The position numbers were made by a program, and so were the translations under genes. From the NCBI GenBank assembly GCA_038496445.1, contig JALMLS010000007.1, positions 1 through 31,995 of the forward strand: 31,995 nt of DNA, written 5' to 3'. The notes below the pieces were generated by a model that saw only the letters and a program-made list of their open reading frames with translations, did no database searches and was not told the DNA's origin. This document shows, in pieces, positions 18,991 to 30,556 of this stretch (positions are counted from its first letter, which is position 1; each line of letters starts with the position of its first letter). The DNA comes from Trichosphaerium sp. ATCC 40318. Its lineage: Eukaryota > Discosea > Flabellinia > Trichosidae.

Positions 18991-20831
18991 ATGGCGAACG
19001 TCAAGGGCATAGTACTATCGTCTTTAGCGGCTACAGGCGAAATATGTTGCCTAGTTGGTGCAGGTGAGTCTGAATGTGATACTGGCTATTGCCTACGCGT
19101 TTTTAACTCAAACTAGGCGTATTTATGGTTAGAACAGGCGTTTTAAGCGATAACTCGGTGAAAGACATATCAAAACTCATTAAATCGCTTATAATGCCCG
19201 CATTACTGTTCGCCAGAGGTACGCCAACGCTTACTTTTTATATTCTCAAACATACTGATTGTTTGCAGTTTCTGAGGCTGTAACGCTTTCAAAATTGGTT
19301 ACATACTGGCCTACTATTGTATTTCCTTACTTGTACATTGCTTTTGGGCTTCTAATTGGCTATACAATCACAAAGTATGGAAATAGCTGCGTTCTTGCTT
19401 TACATGGAATTTTCGACGGACTATTTTTTCTTATTTTTTTTGCAGAGTTTGTTGTACATCTACATCTCTTAGACGTTTCATGATGTGTGTTCTCGCTTTT
19501 TCGAATTCAACGAGTATGGTTTTGGCGTACATGTCATCACTCATTGATAAATCACCCCAAGTACTTCTTCAACCCGTTTGTCTTTTTTACTTACCGGTGA
19601 TCTTGTCTGCATCAAATGTTGCGTTCATAGCGGTTTTCTGGTTTTTACTATCTCTTACACTCATTCCACTACTTTAGTTGTTTCAATCAGATGCCAAAGA
19701 ATCCACTGAGACACTCCAGGTATTTCCTTTAGAGAATCAATGATAAATACGAAAAAAATAAGAAAATACTTATACTACCACGAAAAAGGTTACGGCTGTG
19801 TCGTACATTCTGTTGATTACAATTTTTATGCAATTTCCGAGGTGGTTGATTGGTTATAACCTACTAGCAAAAAGAAAGGTACGGTAATCAATACTGTTAG
19901 TAGTTTTGGCCTTCGAATAGTCACCCAATAATTGTTCTAAATAGGATGATACCACCCAAGGTTCAAATGGCATCACGGGCATTATGAAAGACACTGAAAT
20001 GGATGTACTCATGCAAAATGATGATAATGATATTATAGAAATAGATGAAGATGAAATTGAGCCTGAGGAAGGCGCACAAATATCAACAGAGGAAAAAAAA
20101 GGCGTGATGGAATACATTACTAGATATGCTAAAATAGTTTGGAGTATGCTTACACCACCAATATATGTAGGTGTGATTGGTAAGTTGTTGTCAATAATGG
20201 CTATACACTAATATGCGAAAGCTGTTTTTATTGGCTGTGTACCTCAACTTAGGGCTCTGTTTCATGAAAGCAGTTATATCAAAGGGACACCTCCTTTAAG
20301 TTTTATTACAAAGGCTTGCAAGATGATAGGTAGCTGTCTTGTACCGTTTTCAATGATTATACTAGGAAGTAAAATAGCTTATGTACGTACTATTGGACTA
20401 ACATTGTCACAGTTGATAACCACAGATTTGTTAGGGACCACCAACAAAGGAGGTTTCTTTGAAATGGTTAAGCATTGCAACTTTTATTAAGTTAATTATC
20501 ATGCCTGCTATCTTTACCTTTGGTATCGTTTATTTCATTGCACATAAAGTTATTGGATTGTTTACAGATGACAAGATAATGCTAGTTGTTCTAATGCTTG
20601 AAGGATGTACGTCAGTGTTTATTGAAATTACATCTGAAAACTTCATTCTGTTATTGGCATCCAAAATACTGATCAAACATAGGCACACCCACTGCTATAG
20701 GCGTTGTTGTAATGGCAACAATACATGGGAACATGGCAGATGGCGTATCTGCTTTACTATTTTATCAGTACATTGCCGGACTTGTTACAGTATCTGTAGG
20801 CGCAATGGCAATACTTGCTGCTGTACATTAA
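18991..20831 (+). CDS. PIN-like / auxin efflux carrier family membrane transporter
   Basis: Ten exons join in frame (18991-19063, 19117-19218, 19269-19374, 19446-19596, 19678-19719, 19789-19878, 19945-20179, 20222-20382, 20435-20606, 20683-20831) to 426 residues. The N-terminal half has about five hydrophobic helices, including SLIMPALLFARVSEAVTLSK and a motif AFSNSTSMVLAYMSSL that matches the conserved Asn-containing stretch of this family, then FMQFPRWLIGYNLL. A central, very acidic loop (EIDEDEIEPEE, about residues 220-245) separates it from the C-terminal half, with CLVPFSMIILGSKIAY and a family-typical ending from EGCTPTAIGVVV to SALLFYQYIAGLVTVS. The family (PIN, PILS, yeast and bacterial AEC proteins) moves small organic anions; PILS act at the ER in plants. 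The substrate here is unknown. The short loop and topology favour PILS-like rather than long PIN proteins. Confidence 0.9.
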
Positions 20832-20983
20832 GAAATAAACAAATTTGCTACACTCCTTACATGTTCTAAACAGTTGGTTTGCTTTTTGATGTCTTTATCA
20901 TTAGCTGCTAATAGTGATTGAGCCCACACTACTACGATTTCTAAAGGGCCAAACACTTTATTGGCTTAGATGAACCACTTTGC

Positions 20984-23771
20984 TTACAACAACAAAAGAA
21001 GCGACAACATACATATTAGAGTAACAGCCAATGAACTGCAGAATACATATGAAGAAGAACTTGATGGGGATGAGGTAGCGCCAGGTTCTGACGTTTGACT
21101 AGGTGAAGAAACAGGTGGAAGCGTCTATGTTTAACAAAAAAATCAATAAAACTGTTTGTGGGCTATCACGTGTAACAATATAAAAATGAGTCAAAACGTA
21201 CAACAAATTCATTACATTTGACAAAATCTTTAACTTGAGCAATTGTTGAAGACCATACCTAACATGTGAATTAAAACAACCGTTCATCTGTTGTTTACAG
21301 AGAAACAAACAAGAAAACTCACACTTTTATCTCCTGAAGGGCACACTGTTGGAAATATTAGTTCTCCTTTACCACCATTAGCAGCACAATTCAAGGACAT
21401 CTATGTATAAACACATTACCAAAAATCAAACTGAGCAACTATTAGAACGTACATCTGGTCTTCCTCCTGGTATTCCACCAAGTTGTATTGCTCTAGCTAA
21501 TTCCAGCACTTCGGCCATACTTTTGTCTGCACCACCTCCACCAGTAACGATATTTGTGTGAGGACCATCATAAGTGCATAGTAAACAACAAGATAGCTCA
21601 GCAAATGCATTTCGGCAATCTTCTGGAAAAGTATCTCCAATGCGTTTTCGAAAGCCCTCTAATTCTGTGGCTATCATGGTAAAGCATTTCGTCTTTCTTA
21701 GCTACATAGAAAATCAGCGGATAGTCCATATTACTTTCTGTAAATCCAAAAAGTAAAGTACTGCGTGGAGTCATTGATTTGTTCGGATGAGAAAAAAAAA
21801 GGAAATTATAAGTAAACAAAATAGTTGCTATTATTCACAGTACCTTTTCCACAACGCTCTCGCAATTTTTATACAGTACAGGAGGGAAATAATGATCATC
21901 CGTTTCATACTTAGGAACGTATTTTACTCCACGATCAGAGCTGTCAAATAAACACTTTCCACCTGTTTTGAAGAAATCAACAAAAAGGATGTATGGATCT
22001 CTGAGGGTTTTTTTAACATGTACCGCTAGTGCCATCACAAAAACATCCTAATCCAAATCCACAAGTATCTTGAGAGTTATCTAGTATGTATGACGCATCA
22101 CAAGAATCGCCCTATAAGATGTGTTAACGCAAAGTAATTAAACACTGGACAGTAGTAAAGCAAAAATTCTTACATATCTTAAACGTGGTACACAAGTTCC
22201 AGATTCACAAGTAGCACTATCCCCGCATTCAAAGTATCGGAAACATGTGTCATTCTAATATTAGATCATAAGAGAAGTACGAGTTGGTAGAATTAATTAA
22301 ACGTACTGCAGCTAAAGGTTGTTGACATGTTCCAAAAGCATACTTTGTGCCATTGTTGCTGATACATCTCAATTCTTTATGGTTGATCAATACAACATTG
22401 TTATTACACATAGCTTACCCTTCTCGCAATTGTCATTTTGTGGTTGGTCTGTAACGCAACGTTCACCCTTTTGCAACAAACAATGAGAAAATAATGAACA
22501 ACTGAACATACCAAGGAGAATGGTGTTTTGCCAAAACAAACTTTATCTGGATACATTCCCGCGCAAATATTTGATTCACACTCTTCACCATTACCACATT
22601 GCTGTAACTACATACATATAAGTTCAGTAATGGGTCATGGTTGTGCGTACATCTGCTTTCTTGCTAACACATCTCTTAGTTTCAGAGTTCCAATATTCTG
22701 TTGAACTATCACAGGATCTCTCAGGATCACCACAAACAAACTCTTTGGCTGGGTTTAACTGGAAACACTCTTCTTGGGGTTCGCACGATAAATGTGAGCA
22801 ATCCTAAGTGACAAAAGTCATGCTTGGCGAAAATGGTTGCTACCGTGTTCGTACCGTGCCAACACATTTGGAATCAGTACAGTTTTGTGATTGACACTCG
22901 AAGAATTGATCACAGGATTCCCCAATCTTTTTATCAAAACTGCGGCAAGTTCCTTCAACGCACATTCCAGTAAGGCATTCACCATTGCTAGAACATGAAT
23001 CACCAATACAACTTTGTTTATATTGACAGGTAAGTGTTCCTTGATCACAGTAAAGTGCCACATAATTACATTGAAACACTTTCTGTTTAACATGACCAGA
23101 TTAATATAAGAAAGGGACATTGATTTGACGTACCAAATTTGTTCGAAACAAGGCATTAGACGTGCAATTAGCTCCAAATTTTTCTTGTGTAATTATTTCT
23201 GCGCACATACCGGAATTACAGGTAAGACTAAACTCACAATCAATACCTCTTTAACAACAGATTAGCTAGGCAAATTTGAAATATTGTATGTACATACTGT
23301 TCACATGATTCTCCAATACGAGAGAGCGTTCTACAATTACAAATTCCAGATCCCCTTGGCTCACAATGGCACTTATCCCCTTCAGCGCAAATATAGCTAT
23401 GTTGTTAGTAATGTAATCACAGAAATGTTGATTAAATCTAAAAAAACGTGGCTGTACCTATTGTTACACCTAGAACCAGTCGGTACTGTAATCTTATCAG
23501 CGCAAATCCCTTGAATGCATGCTTGGTGTTCTAGGCAATTATCGCAGTCCGGGGGTACGCACTTACCATTGAGGCATCTGTACCTCTCATTGGCACTCTT
23601 GAAAAAAAGAGAGTCAACCTTCCAATTTCTTATGGCGTTGTTTGTTACCTGCGTCTTGCAGTCGTCATAAGATGAACACGAGAATGAAGGGTCACAAACA
23701 TTTCCCAATGACTCGTAGCATAAACAAAGAATGATAATCAGAAAGATGATTGGTGTAGTTGTTGTACACAT
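20984..23771 (-). CDS. Large cysteine-rich secreted or GPI-anchored surface protein
   Basis: About fifteen exons, read from ATG 23771-23769 to TAA 20986-20984. The N-terminus is a signal peptide (PIIFLIIILCLCYESLG, then mature NVCDP). There follow about ten small modules of six to eight cysteines, of the kind KKIGESCDQFFECQSQNC or GDSCSSNGECLTGMCVEGTC, recalling Dickkopf-type or disintegrin-like knots in amoebozoan and other protist proteins. A non-modular part holds YFPPVLYKNCESVVEK and FPEDCRNAFAELSCCLLC. The end is a Ser/Thr/Pro stalk (LPPVSSPSQTSEPGATSSP) and a hydrophobic tail (SLAVTLICMLSLLLLL) typical of a GPI-attachment signal. Introns are about 45-65 nt apart from a 192-nt intron before the last exon. 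Phases agree at all joins except around 21690-21850, where an extra small exon (YFTFWIYRK) may or may not be used. Function unknown; probably cell-surface binding or adhesion. Confidence 0.8.
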
Positions 23772-24417
23772 GGGTAGAAAGAAAGTTATATTGAATCACG
23801 AGATTACAATCCATTGTTACCCGGTAAATACCCAAAAAATAAACTTCACATCAAAGTTTGTGGGTCTTCAACGTTATATGTTTGTAAAGACGAACGTATT
23901 ATCCCCCATGTTGTGGCTTCATAACGAAAAATGCAATTTCGGGTATTTCATACGTGCCAAGACGTTGACAAAAAACCCAGTAATTACACTAACAAAATTA
24001 CTAAAAGGAACTAAAATCACTGTCCCTTTTAAGGTGGGTCATTGAGGTAAAGGCGCGTGTAGGTACTAGTGGCGTTTATGGCACTGTGGTTATTCTTGAT
24101 ATTAAATTGTTCGATACCAACGATTCAATAATCATACATGATACTTTAACTTGTTACTAGCTACACAATAACCAACCTACATTGTGAACTAAACGGCCAA
24201 ATATGTTACCGGATTCGGTTGACATATTACGATCTTGTTGAGAAGGATATTTTCGGTTTACAACATAGTACTTTAAATTATAACTATCTCACGAGTAACC
24301 TGACACTACTACCTGTGCACGGTACCAAACTTTAATCGCCGAACCCTAACCCAATACGCAAGCTCATAATAAATGACGCATCTACCATCCAATTGCTATC
24401 AGGGAGCACTGAATTTG
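23772..24417. other. Gap without a supported gene
   Basis: Upstream of the cysteine-rich gene. A plus-strand frame at about 23770-24045 has no domain, signal or splice partner. Nothing else is recognised. Confidence 0.4.
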
Positions 24418-24835
24418 TTAAGATTCTACACTAAAAAGTCCAAAACCGAATATTGTTAAGAGGCTGTGATTAGCTCTGTCTTCCATCCTTTGATGCGACA
24501 AGTAAGATCGGAATTTCTTTTCGGTTGGAACATGTTTGGTTGTCTTGGGTTGGTAGATGACGGTAGGCATGGCCAAGGTATTATCACTCAATAACGTTAG
24601 AACGAATTTAGCAGGCGTCTCAAAACCTTTTAACACGTGCTGTTCTAAAAACTGTTAACGCAAAAGTGTCCTTACCTTTTTGTCAGTAGTTTCAATGTTT
24701 TAGATATTCCATCAGTGCTTTTGTAGGCCTTGTACAACTCATTAGCTACATTGTAACACTTTGGTATTTGACGGTTTCTATAGCGTATGAGTTGTAGTGT
24801 AGTTTCATGCCTGAATTCAAAAGTTACATAATTTT
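24418..24835 (-). CDS. Two coding-like exons without a clear start
   Basis: On the minus strand, an exon ending at about 24693 reads LQLIRYRNRQIPKCYNVANE and KAYKSTDGISKTLKLL and has a gtaagg donor. Joined to an acceptor ttattgag preceded by a good branch site (CTAAC), it continues in frame as SDNTLAMPTVIYQPKTTKHV and ends FGFGLFSVES before TAA at 24420. No in-frame ATG is found before the stop of the upstream F-box/LRR frame. It may be a gene with a missed start exon, or 3' exons of the F-box/LRR gene: a splice from GVH at its end (donor gtagct) to CYNVANE keeps phase. The family is not recognised. Confidence 0.35.
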
Positions 24836-24857
24836 ATTAACACTCGACTAGGAGCTT

Positions 24858-26090
24858 CTAAGTAGCTACATGCACACCAGCATCTGATAATAAGAGTATA
24901 TATTTCGCATTCACATTTGTTGTACGAAGATAAATACTATGTAGCCCAGATAATTTAAGCACTTCAACGCCTTCATTTGTTACTGAAGTGTTATTAAGAC
25001 TGATAGAATGAACTCCTTTGAGTGCTTTTATGCCTTTGTCTGTGACTGAGGTATTGTTAAGGAATATCTTGTGAACACCTTTGAGCGCTTTTATACCTTC
25101 ATCTGTTACTGAAGTGTTATTGAGGCTGATAGAATGAACTCCTTTGAGTGCTTTTATGCCTTTGTCTGTGACTGAGGTATTGTTAAGAAAAATCTTATGT
25201 ACGCCGGCTAGTGATTTAATACCCTTGTCTGTTACTCCAGTGTGGTTAAGGTTGATAGAATGAGCTCCTTTGAGTGCTGCAATACCTTCATCTGTAACTA
25301 CTGTTTTACTAAGATCAATAGTATGGACACCTTTCAAAGCTATGACTCCTTCATCTGTTACTGAGGTATTGTTAAGAAAAATGCTATGAACGCCAGCAAG
25401 GCTCCTTATACCCTCGTCTGTAATATGTTCACATTTTCCAAGTCGTATTGTGCGAACGCCTGAGATCTCTTTGAGATCATGATCATTTATTTCAAACTGC
25501 ATTGTACGAACAACCCTGATATTTCTACAACCAGATAACAGTGAAACTATGGTAGGCCCTTTCATTTCACACAGTATTATTTCAGAGTTGTCCATTATAC
25601 CCTTGTATTGTCTAATATTTAAAATATCAGTCACACGTGATATATAGACTTTATTATAGCCAACAATATCATGAATGATATCAGACATAAGATGACATGA
25701 TTGAGCAACAGAAAACATTGATTTTTCCTCTGTGAAATGAAGAATATTCGAAATGATTTCATGTGGAAAACCAAGAATGTTGTTGCTATCTGTTTTTGTC
25801 GTATTTTGAGCGGTTGCTTGTTTTGTATCTGTTTCATGCTGATTTGGCCTATTTGCACTAGTATCCCTCTGTTTGAAGAGATAATGGTCTAGTTGTTGTT
25901 TGAGGGTCGCATTTGATACGATTAAGATACTCTTAAGCTGTTTTATGAACGATTTGTGTCGTTCAAATGTAATTGCACCAAACTCTTCTGTATGGTTACC
26001 GTGATAGTATTTTAACGCTTGTTGCACGGAAACACCAACAAAATCCATTGGTGCAAGGTGTGTAGAGTTAAAACTGCCGTTGTCTTCCAT
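24858..26090 (-). CDS. F-box / leucine-rich repeat protein, intronless
   Basis: Predicted SCF adaptor, 410 residues in one exon. Residues about 103-135 form an F-box (ILGFPHEIISNILHFTEEKS, then SCHLM). From about residue 190 there are nine or so leucine-rich repeats of 23 residues, consensus LKGVHSISLNNTSVTDEGIKA. Repeats 3-8 are near-identical and arranged as an alternating pair (VHSISLNNTS with VHKIFLNNTS), with nearly the same nucleotides at 24961-25260, which shows recent tandem duplication of a two-repeat unit. This short GVHxI...VTDEGI repeat is common in protist proteins and is also carried by some giant viruses. The lack of introns contrasts with the neighbours. It could be a retrocopy, a transferred gene, or simply a young repeat gene. 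The start ATG at 26090 is the first in frame. Confidence 0.88.
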   Translation of the reverse strand: MEDNGSFNSTHLAPMDFVGVSVQQALKYYHGNHTEEFGAITFERHKSFIKQLKSILIVSNATLKQQLDHYLFKQRDTSANRPNQHETDTKQATAQNTTKTDSNNILGFPHEIISNILHFTEEKSMFSVAQSCHLMSDIIHDIVGYNKVYISRVTDILNIRQYKGIMDNSEIILCEMKGPTIVSLLSGCRNIRVVRTMQFEINDHDLKEISGVRTIRLGKCEHITDEGIRSLAGVHSIFLNNTSVTDEGVIALKGVHTIDLSKTVVTDEGIAALKGAHSINLNHTGVTDKGIKSLAGVHKIFLNNTSVTDKGIKALKGVHSISLNNTSVTDEGIKALKGVHKIFLNNTSVTDKGIKALKGVHSISLNNTSVTNEGVEVLKLSGLHSIYLRTTNVNAKYILLLSDAGVHVAT

Positions 26091-26724
26091 TGACTGTTTT
26101 TACACAAATGAAGGAACAAATGCATTGAATGGGAATGTAAAAGTCCTTTTTACAATTTTATTGTGTACACCAACGTGAGCGTGTACGCTTACAATTTGTC
26201 TATCTAGAGAGCAAATGATGGATTGCAAACAAGCAGCTAATAACTAATTATTTTGTTGAACAATTGTGAAAGCAAGTGTCAATCAAACACGTGTCGTGCA
26301 GCTGCTAACATTAATTCTTGTACACCTGATCTACTTTGAAAAATTACGAACTAGCTCATAGGCCTATGGTAGCGCTGGGTTCTTGTACAGGCGATAACTT
26401 CACTACAATTCTACTTTTACTGACATGCCTCTTAAGCCAACTGTTTTGATGCGTAGATTGGTACAGCACGTGCCAAAGATGATCTAGAAAAAACTTACAA
26501 GATAATTGCGTAATTGCAATTTACACTTGTAGGGAGCACGTGAGATTAGAAATTAGACGAATTTTCTTTTGCGATTGACCCCTTTTGCATACGCTTTCAT
26601 GGCTATTCTGATTTAACCCATGTTTTTTTTTAACTATTGAACAGGCAGTTATGCAAGACCAAAATTGAAAAGTGGAACATTTTGTATTTGATTCACTAAT
26701 TGGTCAAAAGTGCTGTATTTCGCA
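26091..26724. other. Divergent intergenic region
   Basis: 634 bp between two divergent start codons. It contains three CACGTG palindromes (about 26289, 26467, 26537), a local concentration. No exon or RNA gene recognised. Confidence 0.45.
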
Positions 26725-27723
26725 ATGATTAAAGCTCTTTTATGTTTGTGTACCATGTTTGCCTTGACACTATCACTAAGTAAGTTAAACACTTCTTTTT
26801 AGCGAGCAGTGTTGCTTAGAAATTAACCGTGTTCCAGGTGAAGGCGATAGAGGAGCTTGTACAGTAGTAGACACAAAGAGTGGTTTACAATTTTTAAAAG
26901 ACTCTATGCAGCCATATAACCCTGATTTTATCGTTAATGATACAATTATAGAGTATTTAAGCCGAGTTACCACATCCGCAGCCTTTGTTCTTGATTTTAC
27001 CTCTAACTCCCTTGAATATCGCTCTGAGTTCAAAAATAACATTACAATTAACTCATTGAAAATGGTGTGCGTGATGGAACAACCAGTTATTGAAGGTACA
27101 CATTTTTTACTGGCGCCACTTTTCTTTGTTTTTTTTTTTTTTTTGCTATCTGAAATTTGACTTGATTTTTATCCAAATACCGTATCGTAGTACAGTTGCC
27201 TTTTTACTTGTGTTATTAGTATCCAATAAACAATAATCTAATAGCAAAAAACTTATTGGCACGTGCGCAAGCCAAACACTCAGTGCAAATTTTCCTTCAG
27301 AAAATTAGCCTTTTTTTCATTTTACTCTTGTTGGCTTAGATTAGAGCCATCATTTGCTTGTCATTTCCCTAACATTTATTGCAAGGCTTTTCTTTAGTTT
27401 CTTCCAATTTTACCATTCCTGTCACCAATATTACATTCAATTCAACATCATTCAGGTACATATAAAAGTAGTACTCACTTCCCAAAGTATAACCTTTTTT
27501 TTATAGTTTCTCAATGCCTGGTCTAGTTTCAAAAACTACGTTAGCCGCAGTATTCAGCTTTATCCCACAGCCTCCTACCACGTTACCTCCAACTTTACCT
27601 CCTACAACGTTAGCTCCAACTGAAGCTCCAACTGAAGCACCAACTTCTCTATCCAAAAAGTTGACTTCTGTGAGCCTTCTGTTTTTCGTTTCTTGTTTAG
27701 CATTGTTAAACCTCCATTTGTAA
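26725..27723 (+). CDS. Small secreted, probably GPI-anchored glycoprotein
   Basis: Four exons (26725-26779, 26838-27095, 27398-27455, 27507-27723) give 195 residues. The N-terminus MIKALLCLCTMFALTLSLS is a signal peptide. The ectodomain contains three N-glycosylation sequons close together (NFT, NIT, NST) plus NIT further upstream, and two cysteines. A Pro/Thr stalk (PPTTLPPTLPPTTLAPTEAP, then TEAPTS) precedes a hydrophobic tail (SVSLLFFVSCLALLNLHL) ending at the stop, which fits a GPI-attachment signal. Intron 2 is about 302 nt and includes a 16-nt T run. The family is not recognised. Its stalk-and-tail layout resembles that of the cysteine-rich protein upstream, but the ectodomain is unrelated. 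Likely a cell-wall or plasma-membrane surface protein. Confidence 0.78.
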
Positions 27724-28101
27724 ACGACATACACAATAAACACACCAATATTACAAGCTTCACAGGTATAACAATAACGGAAGTAATACCTCGTATTGGT
27801 TGCTATTTGCCATGTTAAGCTACATGCCAAGGTTTAAAGGGCAAACAATACATAAAAGAGTGGATGTTTTGCATTGTATACATTAACCTGACTCAACTCA
27901 AAGACTCGTATTTGTTCTCATTAAAGAGTACAGTGCACAATAAACTTTGCTACAATTTAATGATTTAACAACATCTCTCAATATCCTCATACACATAGTA
28001 AGTTTGTACATTTATACAACAATTTTCCATCATTCGAATTTTATATTGCTTAGTTAGAAGGATGAATGAGAGCAGCTTTGTAAACTGGCGTTTTTTAGTT
28101 G
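27724..28101. other. Convergent intergenic region
   Basis: 378 bp between the stop codons of two convergent genes, including AATAAA-like signals in both directions. No gene seen. Confidence 0.45.
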
Positions 28102-28930
28102 TTAGGCATCCTTCATTTTTGTGTCTTCTATCTCATTCTTGTTTTCTTCTGATTCAACTTTTCCATTCACATACTCGTCCTTTGATATTAACTTTTGAAA
28201 GCTCTTATTATTTTTACCAGGTAATAAAATAGCAATAAACCCATCAGTGTATGGCTTAAAACAACAGAGTTAACACTAGAATAATTGCAAAAAAAAAAAG
28301 TTCAACACAAAAACAAGAGTTAACTTACTTTCTCAACTACCAAGTTAGGATTCTTATCAAATTGCTTATTAACCTCAATAACAGGTGCGTATATAGGTCC
28401 AACAACATCATATGTTGATCCATCTTGACACGTGATTGTACAAACTTTAGTACCAGGTGTTGTCTTTAAACCTCCCTACAGAAAAAAATTTGTTGGCGCA
28501 AGTCGCGTATTGGCGCTTTCCGTACCCGCTTTCTCTTTCCTGAAACTTTTTTTTTGGCTCCAGCTACGTAATCTATTTTTTGAATTTTTTTCTTGTTTTG
28601 TACTATATCGTGGTTTTGAGCAACACCAATGACACAGACGCTAAATAATAATATGTTAATCAGTTTTGATGTGTTGTAAACTAACACCTTTAATTTGGTC
28701 GTTAGTGATCGGAAAATACTAGAATTACCCGTTAGAGTGTCTATGGACGTATTGATCCTCGTTTCTACCTTCCGTAGCTATTCATTTATTAATAAGCACG
28801 CTAAATCATCTCATCATATGCTCTAGGGTATCAACGGCTTAAAACACGCACTTCTTTTAAAGAATCGCGTCTCTTCATAGTATTTCGTTACAAAATCAAT
28901 AGCGCTCTGCGGTTTGTACTTTATTTCCAT
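28102..28930 (-). CDS. ABITRAM: Abitram / Simiate family protein
   Basis: Homologue of the small nuclear-speckle protein Abitram (FAM206A/Simiate), linked in animals to actin binding and transcription. Five exons (28930-28852, 28777-28729, 28640-28526, 28475-28329, 28254-28102) join in frame to 180 residues, the same size as the human protein. Matching landmarks are the N-terminal VTKYYEETRFFKR, EDQYVHRHSNGVCVIGVAQN, KKVSGKRKR, then VCTITCQDGSTYDVVGPIYA, a valine-rich biotinyl-like stretch, and PYTDGFIAILLPG. The C-terminus is a charged tail ending DTKMKDA. The four introns are 49-88 nt, and each split the similarity exactly where the frame changed, which supports the model. The function in this organism is not known. 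Confidence 0.85.
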
Positions 28931-29105
28931 GCTTAGCCCGTGTACAACGAAAAACTAGTACCAGAATTAAGCCAGCAATCTCAGAAACTTAACAGAAAAA
29001 AAGAAAAAGCCCGAATTACACGTGTTTAAACTCTACGTGAAAGTGTATTTGATTTACATGCGACTACCAGCTGCTCTGGAGCGTTTACAATATTTTTAGA
29101 AAAAA
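28931..29105. other. Short spacer between two minus-strand genes
   Basis: 175 bp from the ATG3 stop to the Abitram start. It must hold the ATG3 3' end and the Abitram promoter; no distinct signal is recognised beyond one CACGTG near 29020. Confidence 0.4.
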
Positions 29106-30556
29106 TTACTTGTTACCATCCTTCGTGTTTACTTCTACGGTGTAATCATACTCGATATTAGGCATAACAACAGCCAAGAACTTCAAAAACAAAATAAGGT
29201 ATTGATCTACACGCGGGTCATTTCCAGCGTCAATTGAGCTCTGTATCATCTTTTTCATTACACTGGCATGCCTTTAACGTAATTAGTACATATAAATAAT
29301 CTCTACGAACTGGAACGTACTTGCAAGGGTGAATGTATGCAAACTGAACACCCAAGTGTGGATGAGCATCCATTGTAACTGTCTTTTTAGCGTGATCTAC
29401 GCTGATGTCTTTGAAAATGGCTTTTGATGACAGAGGTTGTCTGTTCTACAAAAAAGTAATATTGTAAGCTTTAAAAACAATAATAATACTCTGAGATAAC
29501 TGAGGTTGCAGGTAACGCACTTCGTCATAACCAAACAGCCAAACCTTAGGTGTTTGGTAGTACTTGTCGTATGTAATTGTTATATCATATGTGCGCATTT
29601 TAATGATAGAGTTTCCGTCTGTTGTAGGTTCGGCAAGCGCTGGGTCAGCTTCCTTAAGGATTATGAGCAAAACTCAAAAAAATAACTTAATGAAAGACAT
29701 ACAACGAGGTTGTCTGCGCCCTCCCAATCTTCCATGTCTGGAATGTCACTATCATCATCGTCCTCATCTTCATCATCATCTGGCTCATTCGCATTCTGGA
29801 TATAAGATGTCAGCCTTTTTGACAAAGGGAACAGTTTTTTGACGCCTAATGTCACGAAAAACAACAAGAAATGCTCTAGGCTTCCTGCACTGGTTGTATT
29901 TTACCTTGTCTTCAACATCAACGATATTATCCTCCTCACCAGTTTTATGTTCATCAGTGTATGTCACAGCTGTCCAGTCGTCTTCAACTATCTTGTTCTC
30001 AACTGTGTCGAGGTCAAACTCTCTGCAAGGCACTTTTTGAGTAATGTTAGTGGGTGAATTGCCGTTTATTCGATGAGTAAAAATAAATGGTAGTTCGTGT
30101 ATCATAAATTATGCAGCGGTTTGTAGAACCCATAACGCACCATTTCTGGTGATCAAAAACTGTTTGTTCTCGGGCATATACCCAACGCGTCGTTTAGCAT
30201 CTCCAGACTCCCTTGGTATAATAATTAGGAGTGCATCTTTGAATTTTAGGAACAATTTGTTGAAATAGAACGTGGGTTATTATAAACCGCTCTAGCCATT
30301 AAAATGAACTAGCCAGCACTTACCATGACCACGTCCCGCAGTTACGTACTAGCAAATCCCCAGCAGCCACAAACTACGTTAATAGTGAGGTTTATAACTA
30401 TTACGTGACTCCAGTACGTTTACATACCTGGTCAGGCGTCAAAACACCTTCTTGAACGAATTTGGTCTCGTCTGTCAAAGTGCCCATGACACTCGACGCA
30501 GTCTTAACATAGGCACCGTGAACGTTCGCTTTTAATTTATTGAAGAGATCAGACAT
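29106..30556 (-). CDS. ATG3: Autophagy-related protein 3, E2-like enzyme for Atg8 lipidation
   Basis: Transfers Atg8/LC3 from Atg7 to phosphatidylethanolamine on the growing autophagosome. Eight exons (30556-30428, 30373-30324, 30211-30141, 30032-29905, 29795-29703, 29652-29521, 29445-29321, 29271-29106) give 297 residues with all phases consistent. Family landmarks in order: the N-terminal amphipathic helix region and [20 protein letters not shown], the KQFLITRN and VPC element, an acidic flexible loop ([12 protein letters not shown]), [20 protein letters not shown] with FGYDE, and the catalytic [12 protein letters not shown], whose Cys is the thioester site. It ends with [20 protein letters not shown], as in other Atg3 proteins. 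The acidic loop, where Atg7 docks in yeast, is shorter here. It is transcribed divergently from the DNMT1 gene. Confidence 0.95.

Noticed and set aside
20968-21096. 42-codon plus-strand frame (MNHFAYNNKRSDN...)
   Set aside because: It is the antisense of the last exon (Ser-rich stalk and Leu-rich tail) of the cysteine-rich gene, which is much better supported.
21099-21308. 69-codon minus-strand frame before the last exon of the cysteine-rich gene
   Set aside because: It lies in the 192-nt intron between gtgagt and aacatag; T-rich translation, no family.
23731-24045. 104-codon plus-strand frame
   Set aside because: Overlaps the start of the cysteine-rich gene on the other strand; the remainder has no domain or splice continuation.
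24858-26090. Integrated giant-virus segment
   Set aside because: Only the repeat type is reminiscent; neighbours are spliced host genes and no viral hallmark gene is present, so I kept it as a possibility, not a call.
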